A stretch of 64,000 nucleotides of DNA, from the NCBI RefSeq assembly GCF_001904745.1, contig NZ_MRCD01000027.1:1-64000 (forward strand), given 5' to 3'. The notes beneath the pieces were generated by a model. It did not search any database and was not told where the DNA came from. It was given only the letters and a program-made list of their open reading frames with translations. The stretch's first letter is position 1; every line of letters begins with the position of its first letter. The DNA is from Calothrix sp. HK-06. Lineage in GTDB: Bacteria > Cyanobacteriota > Cyanobacteriia > Cyanobacteriales > Nostocaceae. Both the position numbers and the translations under genes were made by a program. Below are positions 46,801 to 55,400 of the stretch, piece after piece.

Positions 46801-49800
46801 AAATCGATGTAGCGTCCCTTCTGAGGATTATCAATAGGTACTGTCTTAATTAAACTTTCAAACCCTAATCCTCGAACAACAAATTTTGGATCGAACGATG
46901 TAGAGGTTACATACGGTTCACTTAAATCAAATTTTTGATTCCCATTTAAATCAGCAAATTTAACACCAATACCTTGATAAATCGCATTTTTGTCATCAGA
47001 AGTAAGAGATGGATAATTTCCATCCTTATCGATACCGACAAAAGGTTCTATACTGCTGAATTTTCCATCCTTATCGATATCAATAAATTTAATATTATTT
47101 CGGTTGTCTACATCTTTTAAGCCTAAATTAAATTCAATTTTCGCCTGAGTTTTATTTAGCGGATCATTGTTCAAATCCAGACGTAGAAATCCTAAATTAC
47201 CCTGTGCTTTAAAGTCTGGACTCAGACCTAAATTCAGGTTGCCCTTAATTCCTGTATTCTCAGTATCAATGAAGTAACCAAGCTTTTTATTCCAGCCCAA
47301 ACCTACATCTAATCGCCAAGTTAAGGCTGATTGGAATCGACCATCAACATTTATGCCTAAAGCTGGGAAACCTAGGTCAGCCTTAATTGGTGTATCTAGA
47401 AGATTGTATGTATCCGTTAGGGTAAAGCCAAAATTAACCTCTTCAACTTCGCTCTTGATATTGACATTCTTAACTTCAAATTTTTTAGAACCTAATTCTC
47501 TGTTTAGGATATTTTTGAGTTTTTCGGGAGTCAGTTGGGAGGTTCCCTTGATGGTATTGACTAAACTATCTTTGAAAGTTCCAATGAAGTTATTTTGTAA
47601 ATTCCCGACCGAACCAAAAATTGGTAAGCTAATATCCAACAATCTACTGCTAAAAGCATCTTGCAAAAAACTGAGGCTTTCGTCAAAAGTTTTTGCAACT
47701 TCCTCTTCATCAAGGATAGGATCGGAAATTTTGACAGGGACAACACCAATCGCTTGACCGCCAATTTGAGTTTCCGTATTGTAGTTTGGATCAGCACTGC
47801 TGACGGAATGCTGAATAATAGCTTTATTTTCAGCCTGAGTTTCTAGCTTACCGTCATCAATCGCAGTGACGGTAACAGTTTGAGGCTTCTTCCAGTTTTC
47901 GCGCGTGAAGATAATTGGGTCAATTTGGGCAAGTTGACCATTTCCAGATGTGAGGAAACTAACCTTAACATCAGCAGTTGGCTGGCTGAGGAGGTAAATT
48001 TGATAGGTATCAGTTAGACCCCCTTCAAAAACCTCAGTAGTTGTACCAGATTGAATAATTCTCAACCCTGGAACATCCTCATCAGTTATTTGGGTGGTTG
48101 CAGTGTTCATCTGTCCTGCTACATATCCATCTCCAGCAGCTATCGAGATAGTGACATCTTCAGCAGGTAATTCTGACTCGCTATCAAAGATAGGTGTGAT
48201 GTTAAGACTTGCCCCTGTAGCGCCTGGATTAACCTGAATCGAACCAGACAGAGGTAAAAAGTCTACCCCTGGAGTTGCGGCTTGAGGATTATTTGGATGG
48301 GCGCCTGTGATCGTGTAATTAATTGTAAACCCTTGGCTGGGCGCAGGCTTATCAAGAATAAAGTCAATAATTCCTGGAATACCGCTCTCTTCGCTGGCAT
48401 TACCAATAGCTTTGACGTTAACGGTGATTTTTTCGTTATCTTCAATCTCGACATTAACGTTGCCAACAGGTAGTTGTTGGTATCCGGAATCACTGCTACG
48501 GACAGTATGGCTGATAACGCTGCGATGGGTAAATTCTAAATCATTGTCATCGTTTGCCTTTACACTTACAGTTTGAGGAGTATTAAAGTTATCAGGAGTA
48601 AAGGTTAAAAGAATTGGAACACCTGCCCCAGACCCTAAATCAAGCTGAGTTTCTGGGCTAACGGTAATTTCAACAATTTCGGTAGGTTTTTGAGTCAGAA
48701 CAAGGGTATAGCTATCCGTGGCGCCGCCTTCGCTAACCTTAGTACCACCGGACTGACGAATTAAGATATTTGGTTGATCGTCATCAAAGTTGATGAGGGT
48801 GATATCGTCCGGATTAATTGCATTATATTTCGGATCTTGAGTGCTAATACTGGTCAGAATTGTGTAGGTCTGATTGCCATCTTGAACAGCGTCATTAGCG
48901 CCTTGAATCGTAACAGTCTGGAGTTTGTTCCAGTTACTTATATCAAAAGTTATAGAATTAACGGTAGTATTACCTTCACCCGCGTTATAAGTGGAGAAAT
49001 TGATGGTAACAGGAGAGATGGGCTGGCTTGCGAGACGAACAGTAAATGTAGCTTGGTCGCCTTTCTCGCTGGTATTGCCACTAACTGGAGAAATAACAAT
49101 TCCTGCGGTGTCATTATCTTCAACTGTTAGGGTGGCACTAGAATCATTAGCTTTCAGCTTGTAGTATGGGCGAGAAGAGATTGCCTGTTTTAAATTCAAA
49201 TTGATTGATTCGGTATCTTCATCAATGAAATCATTTTCGGGGGTAATGCTGAGAGTTTTTTGTAATAGAGGTTTATAGTCACCTAGATTTTTATCATCAT
49301 TACGAATCCGGTATTCAAGATTAACTAAGGGGTAGTCTTCACCTCTCACAGCAGAGCCATTTAAGTCATACTCAATGGCAATATCCTTACTAAGGTTGCC
49401 ATTCTTATCAATGTATAACTCAGGAATCCTCAAATCGTTATTATCTACAAGATTTCCATTTTTGTCTAAAAATTCAACTGCAAACCCAAATGTCCCGTGA
49501 TTGGAATTATTTTCTGAAGCTTGGTTGCCTGACTTAACCGAAATGGTTGGTTCAATTTCGTTGTCTACAAGGTTTATAGTTGCTTTATTTGTATTGATGT
49601 CAACACCGTAATCTAGATTTTCGCCGTTCTGCGGATTATTAACAACTTCAAAAATGATGCTTTCGGTCGGCTCTAAGATGCGATCGTTTGTAGGGACGAC
49701 TTTGATATTATAAGTTGTATTACCCGCAGGAATATTAATCAAACCTGTAGCGTTAACTAGTTCAACCTCTCTACCAGGAGTCAGTGAATCTGCAACAATT

Positions 49801-51860
49801 AGCTTGTAGTCTTCTTTGAATACTGCTGAACCATCGGCAATTCTGTATCGAACATTTAACCCGCCAGTAGGAGCCGCTCTATCTAATGTGATGGTAAATT
49901 TACCCTCACTACCCCCCTCTGCGGTTTCTAGACCTGTAACACTAAGTATCTTGGGTTCATTATCTACTATCGTCTGCGTTGCTATACTTTGTGATGGGTT
50001 TATGTTGTAAACAGTCCCCCCAGTCAGGGTAACAGTTATAGTTTCATTAGGATCATAAAATTTATCTTCAAGAATTGGAATTGTAATAGTAGTGCTAGTA
50101 GTGTTAGCAGGAATAACAATACTTCCTGATGGCGCCGTATAGTCTTTACCAGGTGTTGCGCTACCACTTAAGGTGTAGTTGATTGTAAAATCAACCGGGA
50201 GAGTTTTATCGAGACTAACCGTAAATTGGGCAGCAACTGTCCCTTGCTCTCTTGCAATAGTAGCAACGGGAGTAATGCTAATCGTAGGGCGAGGAAGTGA
50301 TGTTTGTGAACCGTAAATATCATTACCATTGAGGGATACGTTCAGTGTTTGAAGCACCGCTCCATCGCGAACAAAAACTGCACTGCCTAAACCCTGACTA
50401 TTATTTGCTCCAGTGCCTCCTCTAGCTGTATTGTTGTTAAAACTTGTACCAATCAGCGTTAAGTTAGAGCCGCTATTGACAAAGATAGCACCACCAAGAC
50501 CAGCGCCACCGCCACCTCGACCGCCAGAATAGCTAGTGCTTGGCGTATTTTCTCTGGGAGTTTGCCCCGATTCACCACTACCAGCAAAACTGCCGCCGCT
50601 ACCTCCTGCACCACCGCTACCATGTTCATCAGTGCTAGCGCTATCGTAGTCATTGCCGCCGCCACCGCCGCCGCCACCACCACCACCAAAACCACCAGCA
50701 CCACCGCTACCGCCGCCGCCACCATTATCATTGCCGTTACCGCCGCCACCGCCACCGCCACCACCACCACCAGTACCAAAACTACCGGGACTGCCAGTGC
50801 CACCACCCCCCTGTTGACCGCCACCAGAACCACCAGAACCGCCGCTACTTACACCAAAATTGCTATTGATATTGAAGCCTCCACCAGCACCACCGCTTTG
50901 ACCGCTTTGCTCATCAGCACCCCCGGCGCCAGCAGTACCTGAAGAATTTCCACCAACAGCGCTGTTATTGGTAAAGGTGACGTTGTTCACTCCAACAGAG
51001 GAGCCGATATTTATAAATAAAGCTCCACCAGCTCCTAAGCCACCACCGCCACCATTAATGCCTGCACCCCCTTTTGCAAGACCATCCTTCAGCGTTAAGT
51101 TAGAAACTGTAAAAGGTACTCCAAGAACTGTCAAGATTTGGTGTTGAGAGTTGCCACTGATAGTGATTTTATTGGCGCCATCAATCTTTAAGTCTCCAGT
51201 AATTGAAGGTAAAGAACTCGATAGACTAATAGTGCCTGCGGTATTGAAAATAATCTCATCCTGACCAGAATTTTCGTTAGCATCAATAATCGCTTCGCGC
51301 AAGCTACCAGAGCCACTATCATTTGTATTCGTAACAAATATTTGCCCCAGTACTCCCGTATATGCTTTTAACACCTCCATCTGAAAAGCTAGAGGTACTT
51401 CAATTAAACCTGTGGTATACTCTAGATTCCAATCTCCGTTTAACTCAAAATTCCCTGTTAAGTCGTCTGATGCAGCAACATCTGCACTTGTAAGTTGGCT
51501 AAGTTGTTCAGCAAAATTTTTGCCTTGGTCTCCTGCTGCAACATCACAACCCAAAAGTAAAATGTCTCCATTTTGAGTTAATGCTTTGCCCCAAGATTCT
51601 AATTGTTGAGAATATTCATTGAGATTGGCACTACTTAACTTAGTATTACCCAGTTGTAAACTTCCTCCACTGCCGTGGGAGAAAATTTGAATACTTTCTA
51701 CTTCCGAGTATTGCGTTAAGGCTTCAGTAATTTGGGCAATGCCATTTACATTTGAATCAAGGGTAATAACTTTTGTATTGCTTTGGGCTGTTTGTTTTAA
51801 CGAATCAATAAATGATTCTCCGAGAGTACTATCAACAAATACAATTGCTTGATATTGCAT
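40896..51860 (-). CDS. Giant multidomain extracellular protein: DUF4347, Calx-beta, RTX repeats, DUF4114
   Basis: A complete 3654-residue protein. Order: DUF4347 (1-165, with IFSHGSGGSLQLG and LLGCDVAAG); a CSLREA-like stretch SGSGSLREAIIDAN (about 178); a very Gly-rich beta-helix-like region (about 267-467); several Calx-beta-type repeats (about 520-1370, each with a SEG or AEGG ... PGVDF pattern); a beta-rich region with about eight Asp/Asn calcium loops (about 1390-2010); a loop pair VFFDANLNGVLDPIE / FDTNGNGKIDAIE (about 2267-2320); a long helical region (about 2330-2740); a cadherin-like tandem domain (about 2767-2823); about 20 RTX-type GNGN/GAGDD nonapeptides (about 2834-3047); and a C-terminal DUF4114 ending FGFEDIIGGGDRDYNDMILS. 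No classical signal peptide; type I secretion is likely. Confidence 0.9.
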   Translation of the reverse strand: MQYQAIVFVDSTLGESFIDSLKQTAQSNTKVITLDSNVNGIAQITEALTQYSEVESIQIFSHGSGGSLQLGNTKLSSANLNEYSQQLESWGKALTQNGDILLLGCDVAAGDQGKNFAEQLSQLTSADVAASDDLTGNFELNGDWNLEYTTGLIEVPLAFQMEVLKAYTGVLGQIFVTNTNDSGSGSLREAIIDANENSGQDEIIFNTAGTISLSSSLPSITGDLKIDGANKITISGNSQHQILTVLGVPFTVSNLTLKDGLAKGGAGINGGGGGLGAGGALFINIGSSVGVNNVTFTNNSAVGGNSSGTAGAGGADEQSGQSGGAGGGFNINSNFGVSSGGSGGSGGGQQGGGGTGSPGSFGTGGGGGGGGGGGNGNDNGGGGGSGGAGGFGGGGGGGGGGGNDYDSASTDEHGSGGAGGSGGSFAGSGESGQTPRENTPSTSYSGGRGGGGAGLGGAIFVNSGSNLTLIGTSFNNNTARGGTGANNSQGLGSAVFVRDGAVLQTLNVSLNGNDIYGSQTSLPRPTISITPVATIAREQGTVAAQFTVSLDKTLPVDFTINYTLSGSATPGKDYTAPSGSIVIPANTTSTTITIPILEDKFYDPNETITVTLTGGTVYNINPSQSIATQTIVDNEPKILSVTGLETAEGGSEGKFTITLDRAAPTGGLNVRYRIADGSAVFKEDYKLIVADSLTPGREVELVNATGLINIPAGNTTYNIKVVPTNDRILEPTESIIFEVVNNPQNGENLDYGVDINTNKATINLVDNEIEPTISVKSGNQASENNSNHGTFGFAVEFLDKNGNLVDNNDLRIPELYIDKNGNLSKDIAIEYDLNGSAVRGEDYPLVNLEYRIRNDDKNLGDYKPLLQKTLSITPENDFIDEDTESINLNLKQAISSRPYYKLKANDSSATLTVEDNDTAGIVISPVSGNTSEKGDQATFTVRLASQPISPVTINFSTYNAGEGNTTVNSITFDISNWNKLQTVTIQGANDAVQDGNQTYTILTSISTQDPKYNAINPDDITLINFDDDQPNILIRQSGGTKVSEGGATDSYTLVLTQKPTEIVEITVSPETQLDLGSGAGVPILLTFTPDNFNTPQTVSVKANDDNDLEFTHRSVISHTVRSSDSGYQQLPVGNVNVEIEDNEKITVNVKAIGNASEESGIPGIIDFILDKPAPSQGFTINYTITGAHPNNPQAATPGVDFLPLSGSIQVNPGATGASLNITPIFDSESELPAEDVTISIAAGDGYVAGQMNTATTQITDEDVPGLRIIQSGTTTEVFEGGLTDTYQIYLLSQPTADVKVSFLTSGNGQLAQIDPIIFTRENWKKPQTVTVTAIDDGKLETQAENKAIIQHSVSSADPNYNTETQIGGQAIGVVPVKISDPILDEEEVAKTFDESLSFLQDAFSSRLLDISLPIFGSVGNLQNNFIGTFKDSLVNTIKGTSQLTPEKLKNILNRELGSKKFEVKNVNIKSEVEEVNFGFTLTDTYNLLDTPIKADLGFPALGINVDGRFQSALTWRLDVGLGWNKKLGYFIDTENTGIKGNLNLGLSPDFKAQGNLGFLRLDLNNDPLNKTQAKIEFNLGLKDVDNRNNIKFIDIDKDGKFSSIEPFVGIDKDGNYPSLTSDDKNAIYQGIGVKFADLNGNQKFDLSEPYVTSTSFDPKFVVRGLGFESLIKTVPIDNPQKGRYIDLDKDSKYDLGEPYSPDFVGENFAIQESNLKWDTVPEYGTVQFIDLNQNNRFNQDEFFVVTKGEVRFIDINKNGERDTNLSFYEPYSYQKNEYANIPGILPSATNTITYDSDGSRLTFDEIGLALKKGKISDLLNTSVNADVNLGLEAKTSILGKAALPSIQFDLAGELPVFGYQNGVSNRKKGPEISFDNIKLDLGSFASDFARPVVTKINELIKPIRPVIDLLQADTKIFSTLGLGSVFDRNNDSKVSVLEVAEFLKRVESFGKSSGIGTKFFDSIVRIDNLVKSIEEISNQAAGMPILIELGSYKLLDDVDVTNPDDLNKEKKAQVTKKPASTDEQLKTKSNSGAVKVTKGFTGNPDFSIPLLSNPATIVDLLTGKDIPLFTYDLPPLVFDFSVSRDFPVFWPVSGLLGGGFSVAADLAFGYDTYGLRRWSSQKFKPTEAWRVFDGFYVSDRANADGTGDDVNEVTARAYIEAGAGLNFVAISGYVKGGLEGLLGIDLIDGGELSNTSDGRIRPSEITPRLLSPWELFQLSGALNVYVAAEVKSFGAKVWEKRLATFNLAKFSVGPKGNSAGTAFDGDIAAAYVFFDANLNGVLDPIEPYTISNADGTYNLETPLAQFDTNGNGKIDAIEGNIIVVDGIDTSTEITQTTPLITTPEATVASPLTTLATKIAELGLKSAEAKVKQVLGLPALLNLFDYDFQALELPTLSSLGQLQNLVILGTSEIATAIPTDKPGVKAAIANEILEAIAIRIGRSNNPNFSDQITVKTLIQESLSNRNISLETTKVEEIASNIAKKNQEIAAIRDNSQLTVEDKRQQIIAAIVPAELAGGFQNLALKPLSALAALVANTLDITGAQSQIKTALGLPSIDVFNFNPFTEIANGDPSDNGLIIFVKQAEIQNSIVALTQLLSGYLKLDVSEVSYQVIDALIDPITNNRLVNFSNATFLESIIKQVAPDIPSDVVNGAAQIIAEANQQLNTIFNNSSLSLIEKTTRITQVQKVAQGEIAPDLKAVGTSAKTISEVLTENTGNALIEQIQAAVVSNPAFKTDENTLTGITSKETQLTLDVLKNQKDAAFNVTEVFTSKSGTVRINQDKTITYTPNSGFVGEDTFFYVATDGNKRVNGSVTITVYSTSLEQAGNSSIYTGPDIDNITVGDEDNVIKDAGGNNYINAGNGNNVIYSGAGNSEIYAGNGNDFIQVAGGNTVIFAGDGLNNITTGAGDDKINTGNGNDVINAGEGQNTINAGNGNNLITTYGGNDQITTGSGDDWIGAGDGNNTIRAGNGINIIATGTGADNIYTESGSDIINSGVGNDLIWAGAGDDSIDGGDGDDLIYAGDGDDTINPGAGNNRVYTGLGADTIVLEVGKGITEIYRFKDGLDKIQVSEDLQDKLTFTKGTGKNAKNTFVSIAEDIIAIIYASIDTEITVDEKDQQRLGGNPQTPALVIVDGKTQYFEDVVPDPVAVFDTKDLKKSSLKKLTSVLDIANFKVMPNPAQIDESLQQKVKEGIKQNPVKVEIKLPDGSEDITVNTLLKLKADGSLYDFRRQSNPGRGQLDYDILTGAVLQDRNLDGKADWAVVYLQDGQWGDEDGLSNGEIETSLVAANWDFGTSRMEVRSSQDGLNFYGNRSYVQFTLDSFSGTEASEVGMARVRFGSDGQIIEVKGKAVKSLEEAKQSIIERGETLFSSLTKKNPNPDIGTTTRTVAFEEGEQAVFFVIQGTKDELLFNGLNSNSVQFSLSTLNNGAAMMTASNDERGQKAKLSLAGLFDVSAKVLTAEEARPQLGLFAISQTQPQLNTTDELIDLKSSGAFDGKQVKLSLSLQREAVHNNTAYLFRVDDASGAIRDPLTGMLLDPTSGLSAEQKQRYLELATTDRLIQGTELQTPNQQTTEISVNLTGGEYYVPFLVSNGTLSSINKDFNRILTPYLGINSSGVDHVRSLGNNKFGFEDIIGGGDRDYNDMILSIKQVQIIA

Positions 51861-52326
51861 ATTTTTATATTCAAGTATAAAAAATCACGAAAACTTCCGC
51901 CGTCATGCTGAACGAAACGCGGCACCGTCAAGAATGTCGTAAAATACCTTGTTTCGCTAGCCTTCGCAAAGCAGTTGGAGCATTGTGGATGAAAACAACA
52001 CAATAGGCTGTTTTTATATCTATAGATAGATTGACATATATGATTATACAGTGTAAATAGGGATAATACTTAAATAGCGATCAGAAAAAGATTCCTTTTT
52101 TAGCGGTAAATAATTAATTGAATCAGGGTTGCCAACAGCAAGTGCCACAGTTCTCTAAGGCAAACGCACTTAAATGGCTCTGAGTAATGCCTATAAAATC
52201 CTATCGCACGTTCTTCAAGCTCTCTAGATTGGAGCTAAACATATCCGCAAATATACTCATAACACTTCTATCACGAATCTTGATAGTGGTGGAGAAAGAG
52301 AGGATAAGGTATTAAGTCAGCATTAG

Positions 52327-52386
52327 CTTGTGGAAGCAAGTGAATGGCAAGTTGATAATGGTCGGGTTAAGCTTATTGCAGCATAT
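52327..52386 (+). pseudogene. Possible C-terminal relic of a filamentous-haemagglutinin/S-layer family protein
   Basis: One plus-strand frame reads LVEASEWQVDNGRVKLIAAY. This resembles the closing motif (roughly VEAQGW.....G.V.L.A) of cyanobacterial two-partner-secretion haemagglutinin-like proteins. The piece is very short and upstream sequence in that frame is not open, so the call is tentative. Confidence 0.3.
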
Positions 52387-52413
52387 ACCCCCCAACCCCC
52401 TCTTGAAAATAAT

Positions 52414-52441
52414 GTAGAGACGTTACATGTAACGTCTCTAC
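52414..52441. terminator. Perfect 28-bp palindrome, likely terminator of the second giant gene
   Basis: A fully self-complementary sequence with halves GTAGAGACGTTACA and TGTAACGTCTCTAC, a known type of Nostocales dispersed palindrome. It sits 33 bases beyond the 3' end of the minus-strand giant gene at 52474. Confidence 0.6.
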
Positions 52442-52473
52442 TACCGAACATGATATAGAAACAGTGACGAAAA

Positions 52474-55400
52474 TTACACATTCCGGATGCGAGCTTGGAT
52501 CACTATGTCATTGTAGTCTCTGTCACCACCTCCGAGTAGGTCTTCAAAGCCCCAGGTGTTATCGCCTAAAAGCTTTATGTGGTCTACTTTATCGGAGTTT
52601 GCTCCTAGGTAGGCGAAGTATACAGGTTGGTTGTTGTTAGGGTTACCGTCTAGTATTTCACCGACTGTACCGTTGGCAATTAAGAACGGTGCGAACAAGA
52701 AACCTCCTTCTATAACTTTGGAGACATTATTACCACGCTGACCACTAATGCCGTATTGTTGACTGTTGCGAACTGCTGCTTCGCTATAACCTATATCTCC
52801 TAAGTTTAATAATTTCCCTGTGAGCGGGTCTAATACTGCTCCTTGTTCGTTTTCTATACGGTAGAAACCGACGGTGTTATTGTATAGAGCTTCGCTGGCA
52901 ATTGTTGGTAATTCTAATTTGAATTGTTGTGTATAGTTACGTAAATCGATTAACTCGCGTTCACGCTGTCCTTGTAAAGTAGTTCCAATGATTTCAATTG
53001 GGTCATAGGTGGCAGTAATTTCTACTGTTAAGTCTGGGTTGCTATCGCCTAATCTATCCTCAAATAGCATTTGTAAGCTATTTTGGTTCAAAGTATTCAG
53101 CTTCAAGTTGGTATTTGAGCCAGTTGTATTTGAGTTAGTTGGTGCCCCTAAAATTACTTTGTCAAAATTTGAGTTGGCTAACACTTCGTCGGTAGTACCA
53201 TTTTGGATTAGATAGAAACCTAAATGGCGACTGTTGATGTTTTGTAGTATTCTTTGAGGGTTAGGAGCGAAGCTATCGGAAAGTACTGAGAACCACGCTT
53301 TGGCTCGGTTTAAAGCTGCTTGTATGTATCCTGCACTGCCTGGTAACAAACCATTGATGCTACCTTGAGCGTCATCTACGGCAAACATACCGACTTCGTG
53401 AATATCTGATGATTTTACATCTTTTCCAGTTAAGTTTAGTTTGAGTCTAACGTTGGATAAGTCTCCATCAATTCGCAGATGTTGTCCTACAGGTACTAAT
53501 GATAACGGTGATAACGGCGCCTCTACAGTTGGTTCAATATATACAGGGGCGCCTGTTGCTTTAATAACACCGTTGGCAACTCCGTCTAAGTCCCCTGCCC
53601 CCCCATCTTGTAGATGCAAGCGAATATCAAGAGTTCCATCATTGTTCAGGTCTATAATTTCGGCGCCTGTTCCCAAATTCAAATTATAGTCAAACAACTG
53701 CCACTGATTAGCTAGTAACTGCATATAGCGGTTAATTTTGCTACCAACAGGTGAGATTATTTCTAAAGTGGCTATGTTACCCAGTCCGATATCGGTGATA
53801 TCAAAGTTAAATCCACCAAGAGCAAAAATTGCATTCGTTTGCTGTGTTGCAGCTTCATTTATTAGTTTCGAGTCGCGACGAATAACGGATAATTTGCCGC
53901 GCGAGTTATTGGCTAAATATGCTCCATTTTGTAATTGCAGGGTTTTTGAATCTTTGAATGGAGTTTGTAATATTTCTTTGTTCTGTTGGCGCCAGTTGAG
54001 AATATTTTGACCCAATTCATCAGAAGTTACATTGGCGTAGATTTGTGCAACATTTAAACTACCACCTAAACCACCTGTTAACAATATATCAAGGTCGCCA
54101 TCGTTATTGTAGTCGCCGAAGGTCGCTTGTCCCTTTTCGACACCAATGAAAGCTTCGCCGCTCAATATAAATCTTTCTTGACCGTCATTACGGATAAGAC
54201 GAGTTAAATATTTACCTTTTTCTGTTTTACCTGTTGCTAGTAAGTCAATATCGCCATCAAAGTCATAGTCTCCCCACTCTAGAGAACCATTATCTACACC
54301 CTGTATATCTTGTGTATTTAATGATTCATTTTGAGTAAACTTACCTGCACCATCATTGCGGTAAATACGTAATATCCTCTCTCCGTCCGTCCAGTTTTCT
54401 AGTTCTGTACGACCGCTAATTGCAAGGTCAGCATCGCCATCGTTATCATAATCGCCCCAAGCTATCGCACTGTCGTAAACTGCGGGTATGTCGATTGCAA
54501 CTTCGATAAATGCATCATTTCCATCGTTCCTATATAAAGCTGTTTTACGTGGGTAATTAGGGAAACTATCAGTAGCGCCTGTAATGAAAACATCTAAATC
54601 TCCATCTTTATCGTAGTCTACCCAGCTTGATTGACCAAGAGCAACACCAGCAAAGTTAGTGAGTTCTACTTGTGTAAGTTCGCCAGCGTTGTTGCGGTAG
54701 ATACGGGTAGTATGGAAATGCTCACTCAGTTCCCCTGTAAATAATAAATCCAAATCGCCATCTTTATCGTAGTCCTCCCAGTCGAGCGAGCTAAATGCTA
54801 CTCCTGGTAAATTTGTATTGAGACGTGTTAGTGTACCTTTGTCGTTACGATAAAGTTGGGTAATGCGGTTATTACTTGTATCGAGTCCTGTTAATAATAA
54901 ATCTTTATCCCCATCCGAGTCGTAATCTTCCCAAGAAAAATCACCTGATCTAACTCCTGGTAGTGAAAAAGGCGCCTCTACAAAAGTATTATCGCCGTCG
55001 TTACGGTACAAACGAGTGATGCGTTCGCCATTACTCAAACGACCGTTTAACATTAAGTCTAAATCTTTGTCATTATCGTAATCTACCCAAGCTGCGGCAC
55101 TTCCTTCGACCCCAGGTAATTCTAACGATAGTAGTTGATAACGTTTTTGTTCTGTTGGTGTTAATGTTGCATCTTGGTATAAAGTCGAGCGGAATATTGC
55201 CCCGTGGCTAGGCATGTAAATATCGATGTCACCGTCTTTATCGTAGTCAGCCACAGAAGCGCTACTGTACAGTATGCCGCTACTAACATTAATCGTAGCA
55301 GGAAGTAAAATTTCGCTATCGACGAAAGTATCTTTACCTTCATTTTGATAAATCTTACTATAAGTTTTACCTGCTACAAGTAAATCAAGGCGCTTATCAC

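Larger units (their letters stand above)
51861..52473. other. Region between the two giant genes
   Basis: 613 bases. They hold a GTCATGCTGAACGAAACG-type dispersed repeat near 51901-51970, degenerate low-complexity sequence, a possible adhesin relic at 52327-52386 and a 28-bp palindrome at 52414-52441. No intact gene. Confidence 0.55.

Noticed and set aside
50562-50942. Long plus-strand Thr/Ala-rich frame and minus-strand Val/Ala-rich frame
   Set aside because: Both are shadow frames of the GGY-rich Gly tract in the giant gene.
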